DNA of 64,000 nucleotides from NCBI RefSeq assembly GCF_019856455.1, contig NZ_CP082205.1, positions 1,240,001 through 1,304,000 on the forward strand, read 5' to 3'. A model generated the notes under the pieces. That model did not search any database, was not told the DNA's origin, and worked only from the letters and a program-made list of their open reading frames with translations. Made by a program: the position numbers and the translations under genes. Source of the DNA: Streptococcus suis (GTDB taxonomy: Bacteria; Bacillota; Bacilli; Lactobacillales; Streptococcaceae). Of this stretch, positions 29,086 to 38,453 are shown piece by piece; the stretch's first letter is position 1, and every line of letters begins with the position of its first letter.

Positions 29086-30131
29086 TACCTGTCCAAAATA
29101 TCTACTATATGCTATCCTACGCATTCAAAATCCTTCATAAGCAGGAATATAAACGGATTGCTACTGAAGAATTTAAAAATGCTGCAGATCTACTGGCGGA
29201 AATAATGATAATCAGCCTCTCGATACAGGTGAAAAGAGGACTTGGTCGAGAGTATCGTTCTCAAACCGAGTCACTCTCGGCACTTAAAGGTAAAATAAAT
29301 ATCGCTGAATCTTTAACACCTCCTAATTGGCGTAGAAAGCAACTTGTTTGCCAATACGATGATTTTTCTCTTGACAGTAGAATGAATCGCATTATCAAAG
29401 CAAGCATTGAGATACTGCTAAAAGCTGATATAAGCAAGGACAGGAAAAAGAAATTGAGAAAACTCTTAGTTTTCTTTGGAGAAGTCTCAAAAATTAATCT
29501 ACACTCAATCAATTGGAATTTACAATATAATCGAAACAATCAGTCGTATCAATTACTAATGTCAATCTGCTATTTGGTGGTGAATGGATTAATTCATACA
29601 GAGAGGGAGGGGAATAAGAAATTGATGAATTTTCTTGATGAGCGAAGGGAATCCTTGCTATATGAGAAGTTCATTCTTGGATATTATAAAAAGCATTATC
29701 CCCAAATACAGGTTACCGCCTCTCAGATACCTTGGGCACTAGATGATGGTTTTGGAGAAATGCTCCCCATCATGCAGAGTGATATTTACCTCAAATACAA
29801 AGATACTATATTGATTATTGATGCTAAATATTATTCTAGTAACACACAGATTCGCTTTGATAAGCGCACACTCCATTCAAATAATCTATACCAAATTTTT
29901 ACCTATGTGAAAAACCAGGCTTATCGCCTGTCAGATTCAAACGATACAGTAGCAGGAATGCTTCTATACGCTAAAACCGATATAGATATTCAACCTAATC
30001 AGGTCTACCAAATGCATGGAAACCAGATTAGTGTCAAAAATTTGGACTTAAACCTGCAGTTTGAAAGTATTGCTGAACAACTGGATGACATCATTACATC
30101 GCATTTTGTATCCCCTCCAAAACGGTACTAG
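29082..30131 (+). CDS. mcrC: McrC nuclease subunit of a type IV restriction system
   Basis: 349 residues from a GTG that overlaps the mcrB stop (GTGA), with AAGGAG upstream. McrC joins the McrB ring and carries the nuclease. The PD-(D/E)xK motif is visible as SDIYLKYKDTILIIDAKYY with the DAK at 247-249. The N-terminal MIPVQNIYYMLSYAF block is the family signature. Both subunits look intact. A strong terminator follows. Confidence 0.88.
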   Translation: MIPVQNIYYMLSYAFKILHKQEYKRIATEEFKNAADLLAEIMIISLSIQVKRGLGREYRSQTESLSALKGKINIAESLTPPNWRRKQLVCQYDDFSLDSRMNRIIKASIEILLKADISKDRKKKLRKLLVFFGEVSKINLHSINWNLQYNRNNQSYQLLMSICYLVVNGLIHTEREGNKKLMNFLDERRESLLYEKFILGYYKKHYPQIQVTASQIPWALDDGFGEMLPIMQSDIYLKYKDTILIIDAKYYSSNTQIRFDKRTLHSNNLYQIFTYVKNQAYRLSDSNDTVAGMLLYAKTDIDIQPNQVYQMHGNQISVKNLDLNLQFESIAEQLDDIITSHFVSPPKRY

Positions 30132-30155
30132 TTAGAGCTTTAAGCTAGAAAACAA

Positions 30156-30204
30156 AAAAACAATCAAAGTAGTAGCACTAAACTACTCTTTGATTGTTTT
30201 TTTA
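30156..30204 (+). terminator. Terminator after mcrC
   Basis: ACAATCAAAG and CTTTGATTGT form a long stem extended by AGTAGT/ACTACT, followed by a run of seven or more T. Confidence 0.9.
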
Positions 30205-30284
30205 TAAGACTCTTTCCTATTTTATAGCGTCTGGTTAATTGATTTCCCAGATCAGCGACGCTTTTTTATTTTTAGGTGTCGGGT

Positions 30285-30335
30285 AAAACAGTCTTGATGG
30301 ACTGGCTGATAGAGAGCCTCTCCCCAGGCTCTATC
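30285..30335 (-). terminator. Paired hairpins after guaA
   Basis: GATAGAGCCT/AGGCTCTCTATC overlaps the guaA stop. A second, smaller stem CAGTC/GACTG is followed by TTTT on the minus strand. Confidence 0.55.
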
Positions 30336-31884
30336 ACTCCCACTCAACTGTCGCTGGTGGTTTGCTTGTGATATCGTAGACGATGCGGTTAACGTGGTCA
30401 ACTTCGTTTACGATGCGGACGGAGATTTTTTGCAGGACTTCCCATGGTAGTTTTGCGAAATCAGCAGTCATTCCATCGACAGAAGTGATAGCACGGATGG
30501 CGATAGTGTAGTCGTATGTACGACCATCACCCATGACACCTACGGAACGAACGCCAGTATTGACAGTGAAATATTGCCACACATCGCGGTCAAGACCCGC
30601 TTTGGCAATTTCCTCACGCAAGATAGCGTCAGATTCACGAACAGTTTGGAGTTTTTCTTCTGTGATTTCACCCATGACACGAATAGCAAGACCTGGTCCT
30701 GGGAACGGCTGACGCCATACAACTTCCTCAGGCATCCCAAGAGCAGTACCGAGGGCACGAACTTCATCCTTGAAGAGAGTATTGAGCGGCTCGATTAACT
30801 TGAACTGCATATCTTCAGGAAGACCACCAACGTTGTGGTGGGACTTGATTGTCTCAGCCGTATCGGTACCAGACTCGATGATATCAGTATAAAGAGTACC
30901 CTGCGCCAAAAACTCAACATCCGTCAACTTGCTCGCTTCATCGTCGAAGACGTAAACAAATTCATTACCGATGATTTTACGTTTCTTTTCAGGGTCAGAT
31001 ACGCCAGCAAGTAGGTCTAGGAAACGCTTAGCTGCATCAACGCGAATGATATTGAGACCGAACTTGCCACCCAACATCTCCATAACTTGATCGCCTTCAT
31101 TCTTACGTAGAAGACCATGGTCAACGAAGATACAGGTCAATTGGTCACCGATAGCGCGTTGAAGAAGGACACCGACAACAGATGAGTCAACCCCACCTGA
31201 AAGACCAAGTAGAACTTTCTTGTCGCCAACTGTTTGGCGGATTTTCTCGATTTCAGTTTCAATGAAGTTTTCCATGGTCCAGTCGCCTTTAGCTCCACAG
31301 ATACCAAAAGCAAAGTTTTTCAAAATGTCATTGCCATATACCGAATGACGAACTTCTGGGTGGAATTGGATACCGTAGATTCGGCGTTCAGTGTTTTCAA
31401 TAGCAGCAAAAGGACAGTCAGCAGATAGACCAACCAAGTGGAAACCTTCAGGGATTTCCGTTACGGCATCACCGTGGCTCATCAGAACTAATTGCTCTTC
31501 AGGTGTGTTTGCAAATAAGGCTGATTCAGCTTTCAATTGCAAGTTTGATTGACCATATTCACGATTTCCAGCCTCACCAGCAGGAACAACCTTACCTCCC
31601 AATTTATGGGTAATTAACTGCATACCATAGCAAATTCCCAAGATTGGAATACCTAATTCAAAGATTTCTGGGTCAATATCAAAGGCATTTTCAGCGTAGA
31701 CAGAGTTTGGACCACCAGAGAGAACGATACCAATCGGATTGATGGCACGAACTTCTTCAGCAGTAATCTTGTGATTTTTCAATTCAGAAAAGACACCAAA
31801 CTCACGAATGCGGCGTGAGATGAGCTGATTGTACTGGCTACCATAATCCAATACAATAATTTTTTGGACATCTTGTTTTGTCAT
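30334..31884 (-). CDS. guaA: GMP synthase (glutamine-hydrolysing)
   Basis: 516 residues. Aminates XMP to GMP. The class I amidotransferase half has Cys85 in GICYGMQ and the His-Glu pair in FHPEV. The synthetase half has the PP-loop LSGGVDSS (near residue 228-235), and the C-terminal dimerisation domain ends in the conserved PPATVEWE. Minus strand against the local trend, with its own promoter region shared divergently with the GntR gene. Confidence 0.97.
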   Translation of the reverse strand: MTKQDVQKIIVLDYGSQYNQLISRRIREFGVFSELKNHKITAEEVRAINPIGIVLSGGPNSVYAENAFDIDPEIFELGIPILGICYGMQLITHKLGGKVVPAGEAGNREYGQSNLQLKAESALFANTPEEQLVLMSHGDAVTEIPEGFHLVGLSADCPFAAIENTERRIYGIQFHPEVRHSVYGNDILKNFAFGICGAKGDWTMENFIETEIEKIRQTVGDKKVLLGLSGGVDSSVVGVLLQRAIGDQLTCIFVDHGLLRKNEGDQVMEMLGGKFGLNIIRVDAAKRFLDLLAGVSDPEKKRKIIGNEFVYVFDDEASKLTDVEFLAQGTLYTDIIESGTDTAETIKSHHNVGGLPEDMQFKLIEPLNTLFKDEVRALGTALGMPEEVVWRQPFPGPGLAIRVMGEITEEKLQTVRESDAILREEIAKAGLDRDVWQYFTVNTGVRSVGVMGDGRTYDYTIAIRAITSVDGMTADFAKLPWEVLQKISVRIVNEVDHVNRIVYDITSKPPATVEWE

Positions 31885-32092
31885 GTTTTTCCCTTTCGTT
31901 TTGAAAAAAATTCAAATACTAGTAGTTAGTTTAACATAAAAGCGAACATTTTCCAAATTTTATTTGCTAAATATCTGTTTTGCAAACTATGAGTGATAAT
32001 AAAAATGTTAGTGTTCGTATTTTTATTGTTTTTACTCACTTTATTTTAGGTAATCTGATTTCATTGTTTGCCTAGGAGAATTTTACCAATAG

Positions 32093-32130
32093 AGCGTGGC
32101 CTGAATTAGCCAAACGCCTTTATTTTTGGT
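32093..32130 (+). other. Hairpin upstream of the GntR regulator
   Basis: GCGTgGC pairs with GCcaaACGC, followed by CTTTATTTTT. This could be a terminator or attenuator 30 bases before the GntR start codon. Confidence 0.35.
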
Positions 32131-32159
32131 AAACTAGAAAGAAGAGAAAGGCTAGATAA

Positions 32160-32858
32160 ATGAAAGCAGCATATATCACAATTCACGATAAAATTAAGGA
32201 ACAAATCGATAACGGAATCTGGAAAATTGGTCAACGTTTACCAAGTGAACGCGATTTAGCAGATGAATTTGGTGTTTCTCGTATGACACTCCGTCAAGGA
32301 ATCACACTTTTAGTGGAAGAAGGTATTCTACAACGCAAGATTGGTTCCGGTACTTATGTCGCCAGCACACGGGTTCAAGAAAAGATGCGAGGCACGACTT
32401 CCTTTACTGAATTAGTACAACTCCAAGGAAAGACGCCAAGCAGCAAATTATTGTCCTATACACGAACCAAACCTAATGAAAAAGAAGTTGAACAATTAGG
32501 TTTATCCCGTGTCGAGTATGTTATTCGAATGGAGCGGGTTCGCTATGCAGATAATGTTCCCGTCGTGTATGAGGTTGCCAGCATTCCTGAACGCTTGATA
32601 AAAAATGTCCCAAAAGAAGATGTTACCAACCATTTCTTTAAAACACTTATGGACAATGGTTATCGGATTGGAACAAGCAAACAAACCATTTTTGCGCGTT
32701 TAGCCAATGAAAAAGTAGCTCAATATTTACAAATTTCTAAAAACCAGGCTATTCTCGCACTAAAACAAGTATCTTATCTCGAGGATGGTCAAGCATTTGA
32801 ATTTGTAAATAGTCAGTATGTTGGAGAACGTTTCGAATTCTATTTAGAAAACAATTGA
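32160..32858 (+). CDS. GntR-family transcriptional regulator, HutC/UTRA type
   Basis: 232 residues. Winged-helix DNA-binding domain at about 5-70 with the classic PSERDLADEFGVSRMTLRQGI recognition region and GSGTYVA wing, then a UTRA ligand domain (about 90-230). UTRA domains bind small sugars or sugar phosphates. It stands alone: guaA diverges on one side and an ISAs1 element follows, so its target is not evident. GAAAGGC lies before the ATG. Confidence 0.9.
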   Translation: MKAAYITIHDKIKEQIDNGIWKIGQRLPSERDLADEFGVSRMTLRQGITLLVEEGILQRKIGSGTYVASTRVQEKMRGTTSFTELVQLQGKTPSSKLLSYTRTKPNEKEVEQLGLSRVEYVIRMERVRYADNVPVVYEVASIPERLIKNVPKEDVTNHFFKTLMDNGYRIGTSKQTIFARLANEKVAQYLQISKNQAILALKQVSYLEDGQAFEFVNSQYVGERFEFYLENN

Positions 32859-32905
32859 CATAAAAATAATTATGTAAAACATTTTTAAAATCCGTAATCT
32901 TTCTA

Positions 32906-34238
32906 GTGATGACGGCACGCCAAACGCATGAAGAAAAAATCGTTTTCAGAAAACGAAAATCATAACCAAACCTCAATCAAAGTAGTACACTAGAATAGAG
33001 GTGAACTACAATGATTGATTTTCTTTTATCCATAGAAGAGCACAAAGAAGAGTATGATAGCCGTCAAGCATGGAAAATCCGCTATCCTTTATCTACTATT
33101 CTCTTTCTAGTTTTCGCTTGTCAGTTGGCAGGGATTGAAACGTGGAAAGAGATGGAAGATTTCATAGAAATGAACGAATCTGTTTTGGGAGAATACGTTG
33201 ACTTGAGTGTCGGCTGTCCTTCTCATGACACTTTGGAACGTGTTGTGAGTATGGTCAATCCAGATTTCTTAAAGGAACTGAAACTGTCCTTTGAAGTCTC
33301 TTCTGAAGCAACTGATTTTTCAAAATTGATTGCCGTTGACGGAAAAACGATTCGGGGGAACCGAGGAAAACACCAATCCCCTACTCATATTGTCACTGCC
33401 TATGATGGTGGTAATCGGCTTAGTCTTGGTCAGGTAGCTGTTGAGGATAAAAGTAATGAAATCACAGCCATTCCTCGCCTCTTGCGTCAGCTAGACCTTC
33501 GTAAGAGTGTTGTCACGATTGATGCGATGGGAACACAGACTGATATAGTGGATGTGATTATCGGCGGTAAGGGTGATTATTGCTTGGCAGTCAAAGGAAA
33601 TCAAGGCAATCTCCATGAGGATATTGACCTCTATTTTAGCGATGCCAAATTGTTATCTAAGTTGACGGCGAAAGGCAGTCATTATCAGACCGTTGAAAAG
33701 GCACGCAGTCAGATTGAGGTGAGGGATTACTGGATTTCTCACGATGTGAAATGGTTGAGTCAACGCCATCCAAAATGGAAAAAACTTCGTGGAATTGGTA
33801 TGGCTAAGAATACCATTGATAAAGACGGTATCATCACGGAAGAAGTTCGATACTTTATCCTCAGTTTCAAGAGTGATGCGCAGACTTTTTCACAGGTTGT
33901 TCGCGGTCATTGGTCGGTTGAGAGCCTACATTGGTTGTTAGATGTGGTTTACCGAGAAGATAAGAACCAAACCTTAGATAAACGAGCTGCTTTCAATTTA
34001 AATGCTATTCGTAAGGTCTGTCTTCATCTTTTACAAAATATGACATTCCCTAAGGAGCAGCTGAGTTACCGTCGCAAACAACGCTATATTTCTGTCCATT
34101 TGGAGGATTACCTGCCACAATTATTTGGACATCGAGGATAAGGTGCTTGTATAAAGGTAGATACTAAGTTTAAAGCAGTTATTTCCGGGGACAAAAGGAG
34201 AGAAGAAAGTTTTCATGCGTATGGCGTGGTGATGACGG
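32906..34238 (+). mobile_element. ISAs1-family insertion sequence with 10-bp target duplication
   Basis: GTGATGACGG is repeated exactly at 32906-32915 and 34229-34238. The inverted ends begin CACGCCAAACGCATGAA (32916) and, in complement, CACGCCATACGCATGAA (ending 34228). Element length is 1313 bases with one intact transposase. It inserted between the GntR gene and the promoter of ylxM-ffh. Confidence 0.93.
33011..34141 (+). CDS. ISAs1-family transposase
   Basis: 376 residues, full length. The N-terminal DDE-associated domain precedes catalytic IAVDGKTIRGN, VVTIDAMGTQ and the C-terminal VRGHWSVESLHWLLDVVYREDKN helix holding the Glu. AGGTGAAC upstream serves as the ribosome binding site. The frame is intact and the ends are well preserved, so recent activity is likely. 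Confidence 0.95.
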   Translation: MIDFLLSIEEHKEEYDSRQAWKIRYPLSTILFLVFACQLAGIETWKEMEDFIEMNESVLGEYVDLSVGCPSHDTLERVVSMVNPDFLKELKLSFEVSSEATDFSKLIAVDGKTIRGNRGKHQSPTHIVTAYDGGNRLSLGQVAVEDKSNEITAIPRLLRQLDLRKSVVTIDAMGTQTDIVDVIIGGKGDYCLAVKGNQGNLHEDIDLYFSDAKLLSKLTAKGSHYQTVEKARSQIEVRDYWISHDVKWLSQRHPKWKKLRGIGMAKNTIDKDGIITEEVRYFILSFKSDAQTFSQVVRGHWSVESLHWLLDVVYREDKNQTLDKRAAFNLNAIRKVCLHLLQNMTFPKEQLSYRRKQRYISVHLEDYLPQLFGHRG

Positions 34239-34283
34239 ATTTTCTTATTTATAAAATATGGAATTTTTGATATAATAAAGTTT

Positions 34284-34616
34284 ATGGAAATTGAAAAAAC
34301 CAACCGAATGAATGCCTTATTTGAATTCTATGCAGCCTTGCTAACAGACAAGCAAATGAACTACATCGAGCTCTATTATGCCGATGATTATAGTTTGGCT
34401 GAGATTGCTGAAGAATTTCAAGTCAGCCGTCAGGCGGTCTATGATAACATTAAACGAACAGAAAAATTACTGGAAGATTATGAGATGAAACTGCATATGT
34501 ATTCTGACTATGTGGTGCGTAGTCAGATTTTCGATGAAATGCTGAATAAGTATCCAGAAGATGCTTATTTGAAGGAGAAAATCGCCATTCTAACCAGTAT
34601 TGATAATAGAGAGTAA
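34284..34616 (+). CDS. ylxM: YlxM family SRP-associated DNA-binding protein
   Basis: 110 residues with a sigma-4-like helix-turn-helix ([26 protein letters not shown], about 32-57). YlxM partners the signal recognition particle in Gram-positives and modulates Ffh GTPase. A TATAAT -10 lies about 10 bases upstream of the start region. First gene of ylxM-ffh, the beginning of the streptococcal SAT operon. Confidence 0.92.
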   Translation: MEIEKTNRMNALFEFYAALLTDKQMNYIELYYADDYSLAEIAEEFQVSRQAVYDNIKRTEKLLEDYEMKLHMYSDYVVRSQIFDEMLNKYPEDAYLKEKIAILTSIDNRE

Positions 34617-34628
34617 GAGGAGAAGTAT

Positions 34629-36203
34629 ATGGCTTTTGAAAGCTTAACGGAACGTTTACAGAATGTTTTTAAAAATCTGCGTCGTAAGGGAAAAATTTCT
34701 GAGAGTGATATTCAGGAAGCAACCAAGGAAATTCGTCTGGCCTTACTAGAAGCCGACGTTGCTCTTCCAGTTGTAAAAGATTTCATCAAAAAAGTACGTG
34801 AACGTGCCATTGGTCACGAAGTCATTGAAACCCTGAACCCCGCTCAACAAATCATCAAAATCGTTGATGAAGAATTGACGGCTGTATTAGGTTCTGAAAC
34901 TTCAGAAATTATCAAATCACCAAAAATTCCAACTATCATTATGATGGCTGGATTGCAGGGGGCTGGTAAAACGACCTTCACAGGTAAGTTAGCTAATAAA
35001 CTCAAGCAGGAAGAAAATGCCCGTCCACTCTTGATTGCTGCCGATATTTATCGTCCAGCTGCCATTGACCAGTTGAAGACCCTTGGTCAACAAATTGATG
35101 TACCTGTATTCGAGTTGGGCAATCAAGTCCCTGCCCTGGAGATTGTACGCCAAGGTTTAGAACAAGCCAAAGCTAATCATAATGACTACGTTCTGATTGA
35201 TACGGCCGGTCGTTTGCAGATTGACCAAGCCCTTATGGCCGAATTGAGAGAAATCAAAGAGTTTGCTCAGCCAAACGAAATCCTCTTGGTCGTCGATGCC
35301 ATGATTGGTCAGGAAGCTGCCAACGTTGCGCGTGAGTTCAATGATCAACTGGCTATTACTGGTGTGATTTTGACCAAGATTGACGGCGATACACGTGGTG
35401 GTGCAGCCTTGTCTGTCCGTCACATTACTGGTCAGCCAATCAAATTTACCGGTACTGGTGAAAAAATCACCGACATCGAAACCTTCCACCCAGACCGTAT
35501 GTCCTCGCGTATTCTGGGCATGGGTGACATGCTGACCTTGATTGAAAAAGCCAGCAAAGAATACGATGAGAAAAAATCTTTAGAACTCGCTGAAAAAATG
35601 CGTGAGAATACCTTTGATTTCAACGATTTCATTGATCAGCTGGACCAAGTTCAAAATATGGGACCAATGGAAGACCTGCTGAAGATGATTCCAGGTATGG
35701 CTGGTAACCCAGCCCTTGCCAACTTGAAAGTTGACGAGCGTGAAATTGCACGAAAACGAGCTATCGTATCTTCTATGACACCAGCCGAACGAGAAAATCC
35801 TGATTTGTTGACACCGAGCCGTCGTCGTCGTATTGCTAACGGTTCTGGAAATAGCTTTGTCGAAGTCAATAAATTTATCAAGGATTTCAACCAAGCGAAA
35901 ACCATGATGCAGGGTGTCATGTCAGGCGACATGAACAAAATGATGAAACAAATGGGAATCAACCCAAATAATCTCCCTAAAAACATGCCAAACATGAACG
36001 GTATGGATATGTCTGCTCTGGAAGATATGATGGGCGGTGCAGGCATGCCTGATATGAGCCAACTGATGGGAGGAGCTGGTATGCCAGACATGTCCCAAAT
36101 GTTTGGAGGCGGTTTGAAAGGTAGAATCGGAGAGTTTGCTATGAAACAAGCCATGAAACGCCAAGCAAATAAAATCAAGAAAGCCAAAAAGAAGAGAAAA
36201 TAA
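34629..36203 (+). CDS. ffh: Signal recognition particle protein Ffh
   Basis: 524 residues. The SRP GTPase that binds signal sequences and targets ribosomes to the membrane. N domain (about 1-90), G domain with GLQGAGKTT near 108-116 and DTAGR near 191, and a Met-rich M domain from about 310. The C-tail is unusually rich in repeated MPDMSQ/GGAGM units, then a Lys-rich end. AGAGGAGAAG precedes the start 12 bases after ylxM. Confidence 0.97.
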   Translation: MAFESLTERLQNVFKNLRRKGKISESDIQEATKEIRLALLEADVALPVVKDFIKKVRERAIGHEVIETLNPAQQIIKIVDEELTAVLGSETSEIIKSPKIPTIIMMAGLQGAGKTTFTGKLANKLKQEENARPLLIAADIYRPAAIDQLKTLGQQIDVPVFELGNQVPALEIVRQGLEQAKANHNDYVLIDTAGRLQIDQALMAELREIKEFAQPNEILLVVDAMIGQEAANVAREFNDQLAITGVILTKIDGDTRGGAALSVRHITGQPIKFTGTGEKITDIETFHPDRMSSRILGMGDMLTLIEKASKEYDEKKSLELAEKMRENTFDFNDFIDQLDQVQNMGPMEDLLKMIPGMAGNPALANLKVDEREIARKRAIVSSMTPAERENPDLLTPSRRRRIANGSGNSFVEVNKFIKDFNQAKTMMQGVMSGDMNKMMKQMGINPNNLPKNMPNMNGMDMSALEDMMGGAGMPDMSQLMGGAGMPDMSQMFGGGLKGRIGEFAMKQAMKRQANKIKKAKKKRK

Positions 36204-36224
36204 TCTCTTCTTTTTGGCTTTTTA
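36182..36224 (+). terminator. Terminator of ylxM-ffh overlapping the ffh stop
   Basis: AGCCAAAAAGAAGAGA (36182-36197) pairs perfectly with TCTCTTCTTTTTGGCT, followed by TTTT. Confidence 0.92.
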
Positions 36225-36299
36225 TTCGAAGAAGTAGATACATCAATATAAAATAGAAGTAGCAAAGCAGAAAAAATGATTTTTGAACCCCAACACTTT

Positions 36300-36380
36300 C
36301 CATTATAACGGAAATAATTAAAAATGTCCTTTTTGATGGACAATATTTATAATGTCCGTTATAATAAAAATCAGAGGACA
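36300..36380 (+). promoter_or_regulatory. satD promoter region with repeated TCCGTTATAA and TGTCC/GGACA operators
   Basis: TTATAACGGA (36303-36312) is the exact complement of TCCGTTATAA (36355-36364). Between them TGTCC and GGACA form an inverted pair (about 36325-36342), and another TGTCC...GGACA pair brackets the -10-like TTATAAT and the ribosome binding site. The layout suggests cooperative autoregulation. Confidence 0.55.
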
Positions 36381-36384
36381 AATT

Positions 36385-37053
36385 ATGAATTATATCGCAA
36401 TAATAGGAGATATTGTCAATTCAAAACAGACTCCAAACCGCTCTAGTATTCAAGAGCGGCTAAAACAGCAGCTGAATAGAATCAATCATTCCTTCGCTCA
36501 GGACTTCGCATCGCCATTTACCATTACAAAGGGAGATGAATTTCAAGCCTTATGCAAGCCTAACCCTTATATTTTTTTAATAATTGACCAAATCCAACTA
36601 GCCTTTCGTGATGAGGTGGAGATTCGATTTGGAATTGGTTTGGGTGAGATTCTAACAGCTATCGATCCCAAGCTAAGTATTGGAGCAGATGGTCCAGCTT
36701 ATTGGGAAGCACGCAAGGCTATTGACTTCATTCATGACAACCATGACTATGGCACCAGCAAAATTGCATTTTCATCTGAATACAAGCAAATCGATCGTGT
36801 GATTAACTCCTTGCTAACTTCTAGCGATTTCATCAAAGCTGCCTGGAATCGTTCGCAAACGGATCTGTTTGAGACCTTAATCTCCAAAAAAATCTATCAA
36901 GAAGATTTCACACAAAAGCCAATTGCTGAGAAAATGAAACTCAGTCAAAGCGCCTTTACCAAACGTTTGAAATCCAGCGGAATCAAACTCTACCTGCGTA
37001 ATCGTCAAACTGCCATGAATTTGATTCTCCAGCTCAGTCAGAAAGAAGGATAA
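36385..37053 (+). CDS. satD: SatD family protein, putative autoregulator
   Basis: 222 residues from ATG 36385 (MNYIAIIGDIVNSKQ), which follows AGAGGAC; an upstream ATG at 36352 lies inside the promoter. Homologous in appearance to SatD of the S. mutans secretion and acid tolerance operon. The N-terminal part resembles a nucleotidyl-cyclase-like core (GDIVNSK, TKGDEFQ), and the C-terminus has a helix-turn-helix-like stretch (IAEKMKLSQSAFTKRLKSSG). Regulation of its own operon is inferred from the operator repeats. Confidence 0.8.
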   Translation: MNYIAIIGDIVNSKQTPNRSSIQERLKQQLNRINHSFAQDFASPFTITKGDEFQALCKPNPYIFLIIDQIQLAFRDEVEIRFGIGLGEILTAIDPKLSIGADGPAYWEARKAIDFIHDNHDYGTSKIAFSSEYKQIDRVINSLLTSSDFIKAAWNRSQTDLFETLISKKIYQEDFTQKPIAEKMKLSQSAFTKRLKSSGIKLYLRNRQTAMNLILQLSQKEG

Positions 37054-37056
37054 AGC

Positions 37057-37797
37057 ATGTCATTTTCAGTTATTTCTAGCTATCTTATTCAACATCCAGT
37101 TTTAACCGCCTTGCTTATTGCCCACTTTTTAAGTGATTTTACCTTCCAAAGTCAAGCACTAGCAGATGCTAAAAAGCTTCATTTGAGAGCTCTCTTCATG
37201 CACCTTTTCATTGTTTCTCTCCCTCTTCTTATTCTAGCCTTACTTACCCCCGTTCAAAACGGAGATTTATTTTTTCAAGTTTGGCTGAGCCATCTTGCAA
37301 TTGACTATGTCAAATATTTTCTCAACAAACACCATTGGATAAAGGACTCCTGGGAAGCTGGAGCATTCTTAGCTGACCAATTGCTACATATCAGCTCAAT
37401 CATCATTCTTTATCACACTATCGGTGTCAATGTCGCTTCACACTCACTCTGGATTGAACCAAATTATCTCCTCCTGCAAATCCTTTTTATACTCCTAATC
37501 AGCAAGCCCGTCAATATTCTTTTCAAACTCTACTTTAGCAAATATCAGGTAGCGGAAGGAGAAGAAGAGCAGACTGTGACAGGTGCAGGAGCCTTGATTG
37601 GACAATTGGAGCGCCTCATAATGGGGATTTTTCTACTTCTGGGGCAATACACAGCTATCGGGCTGGTATTTACAGCAAAATCCATCGCACGCTATGATAA
37701 AATATCCAAAAGCCAAGCCTTTGCTGAATACTATTTAATTGGTTCGCTATTTAGTATCATTAGTGTCCTAGTATTGTACGTTTTACTGATTTTATAA
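37057..37797 (+). CDS. satE: DUF3307 membrane protein (SatE-like)
   Basis: 246 residues with about six hydrophobic helices. The N-terminal AHFLSDFTFQSQALADAKK and later SHLAIDYVKYFLNKH match DUF3307. It begins 3 bases after satD, so the two are one unit. Function unknown; SatD-SatE pairs recur in Gram-positives, implying a shared membrane-linked task. Confidence 0.82.
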   Translation: MSFSVISSYLIQHPVLTALLIAHFLSDFTFQSQALADAKKLHLRALFMHLFIVSLPLLILALLTPVQNGDLFFQVWLSHLAIDYVKYFLNKHHWIKDSWEAGAFLADQLLHISSIIILYHTIGVNVASHSLWIEPNYLLLQILFILLISKPVNILFKLYFSKYQVAEGEEEQTVTGAGALIGQLERLIMGIFLLLGQYTAIGLVFTAKSIARYDKISKSQAFAEYYLIGSLFSIISVLVLYVLLIL

Positions 37798-37800
37798 AAG

Positions 37801-37839
37801 AAAAAAGTTTACATAATTTATTTTGTGTAAACTTTTTTT
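37801..37839 (+). terminator. Terminator of satD-satE
   Basis: AAAGTTTACA pairs with TGTAAACTTT, followed by a run of T. Confidence 0.9.
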
Positions 37840-37916
37840 GTGAAAATAGAAAGGAATACTATATGATTATTTGGTTATACTGTTCAAAAAACAAAAACTA
37901 ACGTATAATAGATTTA

Positions 37917-38428
37917 TGAAACTTACTATCGAACAAACAAACGAATTAAAAACTTATTTGAAAGATAAAACCTATTCCCCATTTCATAGACGACTTCAAG
38001 TAATCCTGTTCAGAGCCGAAGGTCTCAGTTATAGAGAAATCACTAACCTTATCGGCTATTCAAAGTATACAATCTGGTCCTTACAAGGCAAGTATGAGCT
38101 TGGTGGGATTTCAGCTCTAGTAAGAGAAACGCGAGGTGGACGGAACCGTCAATATTTAACCCTTCAAGAAGAGGAAGCATTTCTAAAAGAACAGTTAACA
38201 GCTTCACTAAATGGCGAATTTGTGACCATAAACTCTCTCTACGAAACTTATCAGAAACGGGTTGGACACCCTACGACCAAGGAAGGATTCTATGCCCTTC
38301 TGAAACGCCATGGTTGGCGCAAAGTGACGCCAAGACCAGAACACCCTAAAAAAGCAGACGCCGAAACGATTCTAGCGTCTAAAAATAAAATCTTCATTCA
38401 CGAAAATAGGAAAGCGCTTCAAGAATAG
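37917..38428 (+). CDS. IS630 transposase, N-terminal ORF (copy 1)
   Basis: I place the start at ATG 37917 (MKLTIEQTNELKTYL); the frame is open further upstream, but that lies at the IS end. 170 residues containing a helix-turn-helix (LSYREITNLIGYSKYTIWSLQGKY). It ends at TAG 38426-38428. The catalytic half continues in the +1 frame, which is open from about 38376, so a full transposase needs a frameshift between 38376 and 38426. Confidence 0.85.
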
Positions 38429-38453
38429 TCGTCGCTATCATAAAGTCAGACTA

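Noticed and set aside
31939..32020. CGAAC motifs (31943-31947, and GTTCG at 32013-32017) between guaA and the GntR gene, resembling PurR boxes
   Set aside because: The flanks match the PurBox poorly and the two sites are about 70 bases apart, far from the spacing of known paired boxes.
35651..36343. 230-codon minus-strand open frame across the ffh end
   Set aside because: Its apparent hydrophobicity comes from reading the Met-rich Ffh M domain backwards; it also crosses the ffh terminator.
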